Positions 22,824 through 37,765 of a DNA stretch of 64,000 nucleotides are shown here, piece after piece. Below the pieces are notes generated by a model. The model worked only from the letters and a program-made list of their open reading frames with translations. It was not told the DNA's origin and searched no databases. Location of the stretch: positions 81,518,001-81,582,000 of the forward strand of contig NC_092342.1 in NCBI RefSeq assembly GCF_046630445.1. Reading direction: 5' to 3'. The position numbers were made by a program, and so were the translations under genes. Every line of letters begins with the position of its first letter. Within the stretch, counting starts at the first letter, position 1. This DNA comes from Rutidosis leptorrhynchoides (Eukaryota > Streptophyta > Magnoliopsida > Asterales > Asteraceae).

Positions 22824-24119
22824 TCATTCCCAGGTGAACTCGGGTCCTCTACGAGCATTCCATCGAACCTTAACAATTAGTATCTTGTTTTGCTTAAGTC
22901 TTTTAACCTCACGATCCATTATTTCGACGGGTTCTTCGATGAATTGAAGTTTTTTGTTGATTTGGATTTCATCTAACGGAATAGTGAGATCTTCTTTAGC
23001 AAAACATTTCTTCAAATTCGAGACGTGGAAAGTGTTATGTACAGCCGCGAGTTGTTGAGGTAACTCAAGTCGGTAAGCTACTGGTCCGACACGATCAATA
23101 ATCTTGAATGGTCCAATATACCTTGGATTTAATTTCCCTCGTTTACCAAATCGAACAACACCTTTCCAAAGTGCAACCTTAAGCATGACCATCTCTCCAA
23201 TTTCAAATTCTATATCTTTTATTTTAATGTCGGTGTAGCTCTTTTGTCGACTTTGGGCAGTTTTCAACTGTTGTTGAATTTGGATGATCTTCTCGGTAGT
23301 TTCTTGTATTATCTCCGGACCCGTAATCTGTCTATCCCCCACTTCACTCCAACAAATTGGAGACCTGCACTTTCTACCATAAAGTGCTTCAAACGGCGCC
23401 ATCTCAATGCTTGAATGATAGCTGTTGTTGTAGGAAAATTCTGCTAACGGTAGATGTCGATCCCAACTGTTTTCGAAATCAATAACACATGCTCGTAGCA
23501 TGTCTTTAAGCGTTTGTATCGTCCTTTCGCTCTGCCCATCAGTTTGTGGATGATAGGCAGTACTCATGTCTAGACGAGTTCCTAATGCTTGCTGTAATGT
23601 CTGCCAGAATCTTGAAATAAATCTGCCATCCCTATCAGAGATAATAGAGATTGGTATTCCATGTCTGGAGACGACTTCCTTCAAATACAGTCGTGCTAAC
23701 TTCTCCATCTTGTCATCTTCTCTTATTGGCAGGAAGTGTGCTGATTTGGTGAGACGATCAACTATTACCCAAATAGTATCAAAACCACTTGCAGTCCTTG
23801 GCAATTTAGTGTTGAAATCCATGGTAATGTTTTCCCATTTCCATTCCGGGATTTCAGGTTGTTGTAGTAGACCTGATGGTTTCTGATGTTCAGCTTTGAC
23901 CTTAGAACACATCAAACATTCTCCTACATATTTAGCAATATCGGCTTTCATACCTGGCCACCAAAAATGTTTCTTAAGATCCTTGTACATCTTCCCCGTT
24001 CCAGGATGTATTGAGTATCTGGTTTTATGAGTTTCTCTAAGTACCATTTCTCTCATATCTCCAAATTTTGGTACCCAAATTCTTTCAGCCCTATACCGGG
24101 TTCCGTCTTCCCGAATATT
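22824..24119 (-). CDS. element B integrase and chromodomain
   Basis: Part of fossil element B. The zinc-binding HHCC region (HKTRYSIH to CLMC) is followed by the integrase core with TMDF, SDRDGRF and the E of QSERTIQT, then [14 protein letters not shown] (GPY/F module) and a C-terminal chromodomain around [18 protein letters not shown]. Chromodomains define chromoviruses and are thought to steer insertion into heterochromatin. It is separated from the rest of pol by the insertion of A at 24120-24124. Confidence 0.9.
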   Translation of the reverse strand, partial: NIREDGTRYRAERIWVPKFGDMREMVLRETHKTRYSIHPGTGKMYKDLKKHFWWPGMKADIAKYVGECLMCSKVKAEHQKPSGLLQQPEIPEWKWENITMDFNTKLPRTASGFDTIWVIVDRLTKSAHFLPIREDDKMEKLARLYLKEVVSRHGIPISIISDRDGRFISRFWQTLQQALGTRLDMSTAYHPQTDGQSERTIQTLKDMLRACVIDFENSWDRHLPLAEFSYNNSYHSSIEMAPFEALYGRKCRSPICWSEVGDRQITGPEIIQETTEKIIQIQQQLKTAQSRQKSYTDIKIKDIEFEIGEMVMLKVALWKGVVRFGKRGKLNPRYIGPFKIIDRVGPVAYRLELPQQLAAVHNTFHVSNLKKCFAKEDLTIPLDEIQINKKLQFIEEPVEIMDREVKRLKQNKILIVKVRWNARRGPEFTWE

Positions 24120-24124
24120 AAGAT

Positions 24125-24207
24125 TGTAACATCCCGTTTTTCCCGTACGTATCGAAAGGTACATACTTAATCGTTTGTACGTTTGTAACTCATCGTTTAG
24201 GCGTAAT

Positions 24208-24254
<47 letters not shown>

Positions 24255-26276
24255 TTGTTAATGTGTGCGTATATAAGTTTGTATATGAGTTTGGTTAGCA
24301 TTAAGTCTTGTGTGGCTTAGATACGATGTTTAAACGTGTACTGGAAGCTTGAACGACTTGAATGTTGTGTAAAACGATTTTTGTGTTTAAGGTTGTCGAG
24401 ATGGCCTGATAGTGCCTTAGGCCGCACCGCGACAGACGGGTCTGCGCCGTGCAATATCGAGCAAACCAGGGACAGAACCTGGGTTAAGAAGGGGTGATTT
24501 TCCCTTTGTTCGTCGCGCCGCGACGATTTGAGCCGCGCCGCAACATTTCTACCAGACTGGTGCCGGTTTTAACTCAAATTAAATGAACTCAAGGGGCAAA
24601 TTGGTAATTTGGTGTATAAATCTGATGTGAGCATTAAATCCCAACCACACACCCATTTCATTTAATTTCTTTTCCCTTTTCTTTCTATTTTCTCTCCCAA
24701 AACTCAACACCCATTTAGATTTAAAGTAAGATTTGAGAGTGAAGGATTGAGGGTTGATCTTTGGAGCAAGAATTAAAGTTGTTCCTCTTGTTTCTAGCTA
24801 CTCGTTGATAGTCTCGGTAAGTTCCAACTCTATGTTTTAAGTTTTAATTGATTAATGGCTAGGGTTTTGGTCACTAGAGACTTGTATGACCCATTTGAGG
24901 GTAAAATGGGTGAATTTGGGTTATGATGTTGTAATGAAACCCTAATGGCCACAAACTAGGGTTTTGGTCTTATGATTTGAGGTTGTAAGTGTCAAATGGT
25001 GTTGCTAGTCACTAATACACTTTTGGATTTATGGAAGAAGTGTTAATGGGTAAGTTTGACTTGATTGAGAGGCTAAGTAATTTAAAATGGGTCAAAATGT
25101 ACTAGTTGACCTAGTTTGGGTGAAATGGGTATGAATTACCCTAAGTTTGTGTTAATTGAAGTTAGTAGACTTTAATGCACTAGCTTTAGTGGTTAAAGTC
25201 GGGTCTTGGCCATTTAAGGGCGGTATTGGTGTGATTGAGTCATTTAATGCGAATTAGGTCATTAAATGCTCAAGTAAGTGTAATGTGGTTAATTCCACTA
25301 GTTGGTGTATTGAATGTGCACCTAATGATTTAGGTACTTTACATTAAAGCTAGGACGTGCATAATCATCATCCTTGTGACAAGGTGAGTGGAATAAGTAT
25401 ACATGTATGTATATGATGTGTTTACTTGTAGAAATGGATATGTGTTGTCCAAGTTAGTGATATATGCATTGTATGCTAACGGTTTTAAGAACGGATATAT
25501 GTTGTCCAATTTAGTGATTATATGTGTTGTACACTAATGATTTATAAATGGATATGTGTTGTCCGATTTAGTGTTATATGTGTTGTACACTAACGATTTT
25601 ATAAACGGATATGTGTTGTCCAAGGGTTAGTGATATATGTGTTGTGCACTAACGGTTGTTATGAACACCAATGGGAAATTAGAGTACCATTCCTTTTATG
25701 ATTGGTTAACCATGGTTGTATGAATTGTGCATTAGCATACTTAAATATGAACTATATGCTTTTTGTTATTGCTAGCTCGATGTGAATTGCGGTCATTGGT
25801 ATATGCATAATGTTTTGCATGGTTGTCGAATTGCTAGCTTGTGTACGGTGTTGTGTAAGTGTTTGCAAGTAGATATATTATATATGTGTATGTATAATTA
25901 TTGCATTCACTAAGCATTAGCTTACCCCTCTCGTTGTTTATCTTTTTAGATGCAGGTGTGGACAAGGGCAAGGGGGTTATTGGGCACTAGGTGTCCTTGT
26001 TGATGTTATGACGAAGCTTTTGGAAGTTGACCTACGTTTTGGGTAGTTTAGTCCCAAACCATGCTCAAGGGGTCGTTTGGATTATAAACTATCATTTGTA
26101 GTTGGTCAAACTTGTATCATATTCGTTAATGGCCTTTGTGCCTTTTTGTAAACATTAAACTCGTAGTATGTTTTTAATGAAGCGTGTGGAATGGTTTACA
26201 TATTTAATTGGCGCGTAAATGTGTATCTTTTTTAAAAAACAAATTTATCGTACGGAGTACGGGTTGGGTTGTTTCA
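24125..26276 (+). repeat. element A 5' LTR
   Basis: TGTAACATCCCG to GGGTTGTTTCA, 2152 bp. It contains a TA run (24217-24253), GC-rich palindromic words such as CGCGCCGCGACG (24416-24545), a TATA-like GTATAAAT at 24613-24620 followed by C/T-rich leader sequence, and a tandem array at 25432-25663. A promoter just upstream of about 24645 is likely. Confidence 0.95.
25432..25663 (+). repeat. tandem subrepeat in the A 5' LTR (4 x about 58 bp)
   Basis: Four units, each built on AA(T/C)GGATATGTGTTGTCC, TTAGTG and GTTGTACACTAACG. The same array is at 32449-32680 in the other LTR. Such arrays in LTRs often modulate LTR activity; here that is inference. Confidence 0.9.
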
Positions 26277-26664
26277 AGTGGTATCAGAGCATGGTCTAAG
26301 GGATTTAGGCAACTTGAGATATGTGCCTAGACTTAGACTTTATTGTGTATGCGCTTTTATGCGGGACTTGTAGGACTTTGGGTCAATTCAGGAATTGTTA
26401 GTACTTTGGTTTATGTGAACTAACCTCGTGCTAATTGAATTGTGTTGTGTTTAGCAATCATCAAGCGAGATGGACGTTGTACTAGCGAGTTAATGCGACG
26501 TGTTCGCATAACAATGATTAGCTACCATTGTTACGGGTGCAAATCGTGTCAAACAAGTAATGTATGACGATTGTTGAGTAAGATGGAGTAGTGTGGGGTA
26601 TACGTATATGCATACGTGTTATGTCCTTTTGTTTCGTTTCGTCGTTTAAATCTTTTCCGTTTTA

Positions 26665-29600
26665 TAGAATGAAGATGAGAAACGGACACGACACCGAAAA
26701 TGGGGGCACTAGTGAGGACCCCGAATTCACGGCCAAAGTTGAGGCCATCTTTAAACTCAAAAGGCGGAGTTCCTCGAGGATGTTAAGAAAATGTTTCTAG
26801 ATACGATTGACGAGCAATTAGTCAATGTAGTCAAGGAGCAAGTGAAGGCCGTTCATCAAGAGGATAATGTGGGGAGACGGGACTTCTTTTATAAGAATTT
26901 TAAGGATTCTCAACCTCCCACCTTTGAAGGTGAACGAGACCCTCTCAAGAGTGCCCGATGGATCTCCGATATGGAGGGGGCTTTCCGTACTTGTGAATGT
27001 CCTCTTGATAAGAAGACAAGGTATGGTTGTAGCATGTTAAGGAGTGATGCCAAGCTATGGTGGGATGCGAAAATCCAAGTTTATGGTGAAGAACAATGCA
27101 TGGATTTTACTTGGGATGAATTCAAGGTAGAGTTTTTCGATGAGTACCGAACTTCGGCCGATCTAACTAGGCTTAAGGACGAGTTATGTTCCTTGAGGCA
27201 AGGGTCGATGGATTTGAACACTCTCAAATCCGTGTTTTTGTCCAAAACCCAATTTTTCCCGGAGTATGTCGGGAACGATAAGATGTTGAAGGAAGATTTT
27301 TATAGGATCTTGAATGATAATTATCAAGAGAAAATTAGTGTGAACGTGGTGAAGAGCTTTGATGAATTGTTCAATATGGCGAAGGGTTTTGAAGCGCTTG
27401 TGTTGAGAAAGAATAGTTTTACTTTTGGAAAGAGGAAGTTCGAGAATTCAAGTCAATCGAGCTTTTCCAACAAAAGGAACAAGAAGGGCTCCGAAAATGT
27501 TAACAGTGTGAAGAAAGGTTGCTCCGGTGGTCATGTACCCACTTGTTATACTTGTGGGCAAAAAGGTCACATCTCTCGTGATTGCCACAACTCACCTTCC
27601 ACACCCAAATTTACTTGTTTCAATTGTGGTAAAGAAGGGCACAAGAGGCCCGAGTGTCCCGAGTTGCGCAATGATAATGTTAAGCGGTTAGAAAAGGCAG
27701 AGGGTACGGCTAGGGGTCGAAACTATTTGATGACCAATGATGAAGCCAAACAATCGAACGAAGTTGTCTCAGGTACTTTCATGGTTAACTCTAATCCGGC
27801 AAGGATTCTATTTGATAGTGGTGCCAATTTGTCTTTTGTGTCACCTCGATTTGTACCTAAACTTAATAAGCTACTAGCTAAATTAAGTCGTCCGGTAGAA
27901 GTCGAAATAGCGGACGGCAAGACGGTGCTAGTGGTTGATGTGTGTAAAAATTGTGATGTTGTGTTTGGTGCCGAAAACTTTAAAATTGATCTCATCCCTA
28001 TGACTTTGGGCGATTTTGATATCGTTGTTGGTATATATTGGCTCGATCGAAATAGAGCCGATATCGCATGCCACAAAAAATCTATTCGAGTGAAGACCCC
28101 AAGTGGGGAAGAGTTAATTATTCACGGTGATAAGCGTAGGAGACTTGTGCCGATATGCACTTTTGCACGGGCACGTCGTTCTCTTGTTAGTGGTGGCATG
28201 GCTTTTCTTGCCCATGTTGTTGATACTCGTGATGAGCCACCACCTATACGTGAAATTTCGGTGGTTAGTGAGTTCGAAGATGTTTTTCCGGATGAGTTAC
28301 CGGGTGTTCCGGCGGAAAGACAAGTAGAATTTCGCATTGAGTTAGTTCCGGGAGCTACTCCCATTGCTAAAACTCCTTATCGTTTAGCGCCGACGGAAAT
28401 GCAAGAGTTGTTAAATCAAACCCAAGAGTTGCTTGAGAAGGGTTTCATTCGACCGAGCTCCTCGCCATGGGGTGCTCCGGTTTTGTTTGTGAAAAAGAAA
28501 GATGGAAGTATGCGGATGTGCATCGATTATAGGGAGTTGAATAAAGTGACGATCAAGAATCGTTATCCATTACCTCGGATTGATGATTTGCTTGACCAAC
28601 TCCAAGGTGCAACGTATTTTTCTAAGTTTACTTACGGTCCGACTATCATCAAGTGCGGGTCCGTGAGGAAGACATAGAGAAAACGGCTTTTCGAACGCGT
28701 TACGGGCATTTTGAATTTGTAGTTATGCCTTTTGGTCTTACGAATGCACCGGCGGCATTCATGGATCTTATGAACCGAGTGTGCCAACCTATGTTGGACA
28801 AGTCGGTAATTGTGTTCATCGACGACATACTTGTTTATTCTAAGAGTATGAAGGAACATGAGCACCATTTGCGTGAAGTGTTGAAGACATTGCGGAAGGA
28901 GAAGTTGTATGCAAAATTCTCCAAATGTGAATTTTGGCTAAGGGAAGTTCAATTCCTTGGCCATATTGTGAATCAAGAAGGAATTCAAGTAGACCCGGAG
29001 AAGATAGAAACGGTGAAGAGTTGGGGACAGCCGACTACGCCTACGGAAATCCGAAGCTTTCTCGGATTGGCCGGTTATTATCGTCGGTTCATCCAAGACT
29101 TTTCTAAGATTGCTTCTCCTTTGACTAAATTGACGAGGAAGAACGTAAGATTCAATTGGGAGAACGAGCAAGAAATCGCTTTTCAACTATTAAAATAGAA
29201 GTTGTGTCAAGCTCCGGTGTTAGTTTTGCCGGAAGGGGTGGAAGATATGACGGTTTATTATGATGCGTCGTTAAATGGGCTCGGGTGTGTTCTAATGCAA
29301 AGAGGTAAAGTCATTGCTTACGCCTCTCGACAATTAAAGGAACACGAAATGAGATATCCGACTCATGATCTTAAATTGGCGGCGGTGGTTCATGCGTTGA
29401 AATTTGGCGCCACTACTTGTATGGTGTCAAGTGTACGATTTATTCGGACCATAAGAGTTTGAAACATCTCTTTACTCAACGAGATTTGAATTATCGTCAA
29501 CGTAGGTGGATGGATGTGGTAAAGGATTATGATTGTGAGATACTTTACCATCCGGGAAAGGCGAACGTGGTCGCGGATGCGTTGAGTCGAAAGAGTCAAC

Positions 29601-31010
29601 ATCCGGCGATACGAGTAGGATCTTTACGCATGATTATTACTAACGATTTCCTTGTAAAGCTTGGTGAGATTCAAATAGAAGCGTATGTTCACAACAAGCA
29701 TGAAGAGCAGATTGTGGGGCAGACGGAGTTCATTAATATGGGCTCGCGTGGTTTGTTGTCGTTTCAAGGAAGAGTGTGGGTACCTAAGATGGGTGGTAAC
29801 CGACAAGTGCTACTTGATGAAGCACATAAGTCAAGGTACTCCATTCATCCGGGTGCAACAAAGATGTACTATGATTTGAAGAAAGATTATTGGTGGCCCG
29901 GTATGAAGTGTGATGTGGTTAAGTATGTTGAACAATGCGTCACGTGTTTGCAAGTTAAAGCCGAACACCAAAATCCGTATGGTAAGTTACAACCCTTGGA
30001 AGTCCCGAAATGGAAATGGGAGCACATTACCATGGACTTCATTACTAAGTTACCGAAGACGGCGAGAACCCAATGTGATACGATTTGGGCGATAGTTGAT
30101 CGATTGACGAAAAGTGCTTTGTTTCTTCCCATTCGGGAAACGATATCATCGGAGACTTTATCCAAGTTGTTTATCAAGGAGGTGATATCGAGACATGGGG
30201 TTCTTATATCTATTGTTTCGGATCGAGATACTCGTTTTACGTCCCGGTTTTGGAACAAGTTTCATGAAGATATGGGTACTCAATTGAAAATGAGCACGGC
30301 GTATCATCCTCAAACGGACGGTCAAACCGAACGTACGAATCAAACTTTGGAAGATATGTTACGAGCGTGCATTATTGATTTCGGTGGTAGTTGGGATGAG
30401 CATTTGCCTTTGGTGGAATTCTCGTACAATAATAGTTATCATACTAGTATCGGGATGCTGCCATATGAGATGCTTTATGGGCATAGGTGTCGAACCCCGA
30501 TTTGTTGGGGTGAAGTGGGACAAAAGGAAATCGGGAGTTCCGATTTGGTCTTGGAGACGAATAGTAAGATTGAAATGATTCGGGTTCGACTTAAAGCAGC
30601 ACAAGATAGACAAAAGTCTTATGCCGATAAAGGTAGGAGAACGATTGAGTTTCAAGAAGGTGACATGGTGATGCTTAAGGTTTCTCTATGGATGGGTGTT
30701 ATTCGGTTTCGAAAGCGAGGAAAGTTAGCTCCTCGGTTTATTGGTCCTTTCAAGGTTTTGGCACGTGTTGGTGAGGTTGCTTATCGGCTAGAGTTACCCG
30801 AAGAACTTGCGGGAATCCATAACACGTTTCATGTTTCCCATCTTCGTAAGTGTCTTGCGGATGACTCGACTTGGGTGCCTTTAGATGAAATTACGTTGAA
30901 TAACAAGCTAGAGTATGCGGAAGAACCGGTTGCAATCCTTGATGAGAAGGTTAAGATGTTGCGGAACAAGGAAGTTAGAACTTTCAAGGTGCAATGGCGA
31001 CATTGAAGGG
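26665..31010 (+). CDS. element A gag-pol region (fossil)
   Basis: Order of parts: gag capsid region with the retrotransposon-gag signature around [18 protein letters not shown]; two zinc knuckles [14 protein letters not shown] and [14 protein letters not shown]; protease LFDSGAN (about 27806); RT with the core FIDDIL (about 28816); RNase H around [13 protein letters not shown] (about 29260); integrase with [15 protein letters not shown] before it and SDRDTRF and QTERTNQT inside it (about 30220-30340); GPF module; and a chromodomain start [14 protein letters not shown] near 30930. Pieces lie in more than one frame, so the region is broken. Confidence 0.9.
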
Positions 31011-31115
31011 GTTGCGAGTTTACATGGGAATCTGAAGAGTTTGTTTTGGTTTATCTTCCGGCTTGTCATGCGGCTTGGATCGCGAGGACGTGCTCCGATT
31101 CAAGTGGGGGAGAGT

Positions 31116-31203
31116 TGTAACATCCCGTTTTTCCCGTACGTATCGAAAGGTACATACTTAATCATTTGTACGTTTGTAACTCGTCGTTTAGGCATAATTG
31201 TGT

Positions 31204-31271
<68 letters not shown>

Positions 31272-33294
31272 TTGTTAATGTGTGCATATATAAGTTTGTA
31301 TATGAGTTTGGTTAGCGTTAAGTCTTGTGTGGCTTAGATACGATGTTTAGACGTGTACTGGAAGCTTGAACGACTTAAATGTTGTGTAAAACGATTTTTG
31401 TGTTTAAGGTTGTCGAGATGGCCAGATAGTGCCTTAGGCCGCGCCGCGACAAACGGGTCCGCGCCGCGGCATATCGAGCAAACCAGGGACAGAACCTCGG
31501 TTAAGAAGGGGTGATTTTCCCTTTGTTCGTCGCGCCGCGACGATTTGAGCCGTTCCGCGACATTTCTGCCAGACTGGTGCCGGTTTTAACTCAAATTAAA
31601 TGAACTCAAGGGGCAAATTGGTAATTTGGTGTATAAATCTGATGGGAGCATTAAATCCCAACCACACACCCATTTCATTTAATTTTTTTCCCTTTTTCTT
31701 TCTATTTTCTCTCCCAAAACTCAACACCCATTTACATTTAAAGTGAGATTTGAGAGTGAAAGATTGAGGGTTGATCTTTGGAGCAAGAATTAAAGTTGTT
31801 CCTCTTGTTTCTAGCTACGCGTTGATAGTCTCGGTAAGTTCCAACTCTATGTTTTAAGTTTTAATTGATTAATGGCTAGGGTTTTGGTTACTAGAGACTT
31901 GTATGACCCATTTGAGGGTAAAATGGGTGAATTTGGGTTATGATGTTGTAATGAAACCCTAATGGCCACAAACTAGGGTTTTGGTCTTATGATTTGAGGT
32001 TGTAAGTGTCAAATGGTGTTGCTAGTCACTAATACACTTTTGGATTTATGGAAGAAGTGTTAATGGGTAAGTTTGACTTGATTGAGAGGCTAAGTAATTT
32101 AAAATGGGTCAAAATGTACTAGTTGACCTAGTTTGGGTGAAATGGGTATGAATTACCCTAAGTTTGTGTTAATTGAAGTTAGTAGACTTTAATGCACTAG
32201 CTTTAGTGGTTAAAGTCGGGTCTTGGCCATTTAAGGGCGGTATTGGTGTGATTGAGTCATTTAATGCGAATTGGGTCATTAAATGCTCAAGTAAGTATAA
32301 TGTGGTTAATTCCACTAGTTGGTGTATTGAATGTGCACCTAATGATTTAGGTACATTGCATTAAAGCTCGGACGTGCATAATCATCATCCTTGTGACAAG
32401 GTGAGTGGAATAAGTATACATGTACGTATATGATGTGTTTACTTGTAGAAATGGATATGTGTTGTCCAAGTTAGTGATATATGCGTTGCACGCTAACGGT
32501 TTTAAGAACGGATATATGTTGTCCAATTTAGTGATTATATGTGTTGTACACTAATGATTTATGAATGGATATGTGTTGTCCGATTTAGTGTTATATGCGT
32601 TGTACACTAACGATTTTATAAACGGATATGTGTTGTCCAAGGGTTAGTGATATATGTGTTGTGCACTAACGGTTGTTATGAACACCAATGGGAAATTAGA
32701 GTACCATTCCTTTTATGATTGGTTAATCATGGTTGTATGAATTGTGCATTAGCATACTTAAATATGAACTATATGCTTTTTGGTATTGCTAGCTCGATGT
32801 GAATTGCGGTCATTGGTATATGCATAAAGTTTTGCATGGTTGTCGAATTGCTAGCTTGTGTACGGTGTTGTGTAAGTGTTTGCAAGTAGATATATTATAT
32901 ATGTGTATGTATAATTATTGCATTCACTAAGCATTAGCTTACCCCCCTCGTTGTTTATCTTTTTAGATGCAGGTGTGGACAAGGGCAAGGGGGTTATTGG
33001 GCACTAGGTGTCCTTGTTGATGTTATGACGAAGATTTTGGTAGTTGACCTACATTTTGGGTAGTTTAGTCCCAAACCATGCTCAAGGGGTCGTTTGGATT
33101 ATAAACTATCATTTGTAGTTGGTCAAACTTGTATCATATTCGTTAATGGCCTTTGTGCCTTTTTGTAAACATTAAACTCGTAGTATGTTTTTAATGAAGC
33201 GTGTGGAATGGTTTACAAATTTAATTGGCGCGTAAATGTGTATCTTTTAAAAAAAAAAAAATTTATCGTACGGAGTACGGGTTGGGTTGTTTCA
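31116..33294 (+). repeat. element A 3' LTR
   Basis: 2179 bp, nearly identical to the 5' LTR, with a longer TA run (31206-31270), the TATA-like GTATAAAT at 31631-31638, and the same 4-unit array at 32449-32680. It ends TTTCA followed by the target duplication AAGAT. Confidence 0.95.
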
Positions 33295-33299
33295 AAGAT

Positions 33300-34979
33300 G
33301 CTTCTCCGATCCTTTGGGTATTTCATCCTTTAAATTTCCCTCTTTTAAAACTCCTTGTTGCGCCTCCTTTATTTGAGTAGTAAGGTTAGTGTGAATCATT
33401 ATATTCATAGATTTTACTCGAATGGGTTCTCTGTCCTTTCTGCTCAAGGCGTCGGCTACCACATTTGCCTTCCCCGGGTGGTAACGAATCTCAAAGTCGT
33501 AATCATTCAACAATTCAATCCACCTACGCTGCCTCATATTCAGTTGTTTTGATTAAATATGTGTTGAAGACTTTTGTGGTCGGTATATATAATACTTTTG
33601 ACCCCATATAAGTAGTGCCTCCAAGTCTTTAATGCAAAAACAACCGCGCCTAATTCCAAATCATGCGTCGTGTAATTTTGTTCGTGAATCTTTAATTGTC
33701 TAGAAGCATAAGCAATCACCTTCGTTCGTTGCATTAATACACAACCGAGACCTTGCTTTGATGCGTCACAATAAATCACAAAATCATCATTCCCTTCAGG
33801 CAATGACAATATAGGTGCCGTAGTTAGCTTTTTCTTCAATAATTGAAACGCCTTCTCTTGTTCATCCTTCCATTCAAATTTCTTCCCTTTATGCGTTAAT
33901 GCAGTCAAGGGTTTTGCTATTTTGGAGAAATCTTGGATGAATCTTCTGTAGTAACCAGCCAATCTTAAAAATTGACGTATATGCTTCGGAGTTTTTGGGG
34001 TTTTCCATTTTTCAACGGTTTCGATCTTTGCCGGGTCCACCTGTATACCTTCTTTATTCACTATGTGACCGAGGAATTGAACTTCTTCCAACCAAAATGC
34101 ACACTTTGAAAACTTAGCGTACAGTTTTTCTTTCCTCAATACTTCTAGCACTTTTCTCAAATGTTCTTCGTGCTCTTGATCATTCTTTGAGTAAATAAGT
34201 ATGTCATCGATGAAAACAATGACAAACTTGTCAAGATATGGCCCACACACTCGGTTCATAAGGTCCATGAACACAGCTGGTGCGTTAGTCAATCCAAACG
34301 GCATAACCATAAACTCGTAATGACCATAACGCGTCCTAAAAGCAGTTTTTGGAATATCATCCTCCTTTACTCGCATTTGATGATATCCAGAACGTAAATC
34401 GATCTTCGAATAAACCGACGAGCCTTGTAGTTGATCAAATAAGTCGTCAATTCTCGGCAGTGGATAACGGTTTTTGATGGTAAGTTTGTTCAACTCTCTG
34501 TAGTCAATACACAACCTAAATGTACCATCCTTCTTCTTGACAAACAAAACAGGAGCTCCCCATGGTAATGTGCTTGGTCGAATGAAACCACGTTCTAATA
34601 GTTCTTGCAGTTGGCTTTGCAGTTCTTTCATCTCGCTGGGTGCGAGTCTATAAGGAGCACGAGCTATTGGTGCAGCTCCTTGTACAAGATCTATTTGAAA
34701 TTCAACAGATCGATGTGGAGGTAGTCCCGGTAATTCTTTCGGAAATACATCGGGAAATTCTTTTGCGACTGGAACATCATTGATGCTCTTTTCTTCAGTT
34801 TGTACTTTCTCGACGTGTGCTAGAACAACATAGCAACCTTTTCTTATCAGTTTTTGTGCCTTCAAATTACTAATAAGATGTAGCTTCGTGTTGCCCTTTT
34901 CTCCGTACACCATTAAGGGTTCTCCTTCTTCTCGTACAATGCGAATTGCATTTTTATAACATACGATCTCTGCTTTCAC
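33300..34979 (-). CDS. element B reverse transcriptase and RNase H (fossil)
   Basis: RT motifs run in order: [49 protein letters not shown], and the catalytic FIDDIL. RNase H follows with [15 protein letters not shown] and the [15 protein letters not shown] lead-in to integrase. The region stops at A's insertion point at its 3' side. It is typical Ty3-gypsy order RT-RNase H-integrase. Confidence 0.9.
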
Positions 34980-34988
34980 CTTCTTCAG

Positions 34989-36614
<1,626 letters not shown>

Positions 36615-36939
36615 ATAGTCAAATGAAACAAGTTAATCATACAGAATATTAAAAGTAGTCAATAGTATCTCGTAGCATAATATGAACTCATTTATAAAAG
36701 TTTTTTCTTCATATTAGCGTTTTATAAGTTTAAATTCGGGTAGTACCTACCCGTTAAGTTTAGTAGCTAATATACAATTCAACTACTACAATTCTATATG
36801 AAAAACTGATTATAATAATATTTTGCGTTCAAACTTTTACACAATATTTTACAAACTTACAATACCGCTTATTTTACATATAGCATGAAATATAGCACAC
36901 AATAACTTTGATACAAGATAGTTGTGAAGATAATTCTAG
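36615..36939 (-). other. element B spacer between passenger block and gag, with PPT/LTR-junction-like motif
   Basis: Non-coding. At 36734-36757 the minus strand reads CTTAACGGGTAGGTACTACC and then CGAAT. This resembles the true polypurine-side/LTR junction of B (AACGAGTAGGTACTGTAGTG at 22713-22732, minus) with a short gap. Confidence 0.5.
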
Positions 36940-37623
36940 CTAGTACACAAGTCGTTCAGCAAAGGCAATAAAGACACGTAATTCATACGTCCAGAAACAA
37001 GTCATGCATTCTGGTTTTACTAGGACTACTTCCCATCCTTGGTCTTGTGGAACATAACCATTATGGCCGTTGATAAGACAGTGTGTTGTAACGTCGTCAA
37101 AGGGACGAGGGTTACGTAATGTCCAACAGTCCCATAACAATCTAAAAACCTCATTTCTTACCCCAATTACTGACTCCGTCACTTGTGGGAACGTTTTGTT
37201 TAATAGTTGTAGCCCGATGTTCTTGTTCTCACTTTGGTGAGAAGCGAACATTACTAATCCGTAAGCATAACATGCTTCTTTATGTTGCATTTTAGCCGCT
37301 TTTTCTAAATCACGAAGTCCTATATTCGGATATATTGAGTCAAAATAATTTCTTAACCCGTTGAGTAAAATAGCATTTGGGTTCCCCGCAATATATGCGT
37401 CAAAGTAAACACATCGTAACTTATGGATTTCCCAATGTGATATCCCCTATCTTTCGAACGAAAGCCTTTTATAAACCAAGGCATTCTTGGAACGTTCTTC
37501 GAATGTCTTACAAACTGATCTCGCCTTAAATAGTTGTGCCGAGGAATTCTGACCGACTCGAGACAAAATTTCATCAATCATGTCTCCGGGTAGGTCTCTT
37601 AAAATATTGGGTTGGCTATCCAT
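36940..37623 (-). pseudogene. F-box protein-like passenger in the element B leader
   Basis: Sense to element B, between its PBS and gag. It starts at a good ATG (37623): MDSQPNILRDLPGDMIDEIL leads into an F-box motif with LPGDMIDEILSRVG and FKARSVCKTFEE. The downstream part (37290-36940) carries ACYAYGLVMFASHQSENKNI and a Cys/Trp-containing tail, with a tetratricopeptide-like helix (LEKAAKMQHKEACYAYG). This is the layout of F-box proteins of the At2g35280 type, which recruit targets to SCF ubiquitin ligases. It is not a retroelement function, so it is most likely host sequence captured by the element. The region appears close to whole but broken. Confidence 0.75.
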
Positions 37624-37765
37624 TTTGTGTTTTTATACTGTAAAATAGACAAGAGTTAGATTCATAAAAAAAATACTTATTAATACAAGAAATTTTTACA
37701 TATATCATAAAGCATAAGCACACTATATTACATATATTACACCACACGAATACAACTATCTTATT

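Larger units (their letters stand above)
24125..33294 (+). mobile_element. element A: Ty3-gypsy chromovirus nested in B
   Basis: LTRs at 24125-26276 and 31116-33294; TSD AAGAT at 24120-24124 and 33295-33299. The insertion lies in B's pol between RNase H and integrase. PBS AGTGGTATCAGAGCATGG (26277-26294) fits initiator-Met tRNA, and the purine tract CAAGTGGGGGAGAGT (31101-31115) touches the 3' LTR. Length 9.17 kb. All domains from gag to chromodomain are present as pieces, but the coding region is broken (about five breaks). The LTRs are very similar, and A must be younger than B. Confidence 0.95.
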
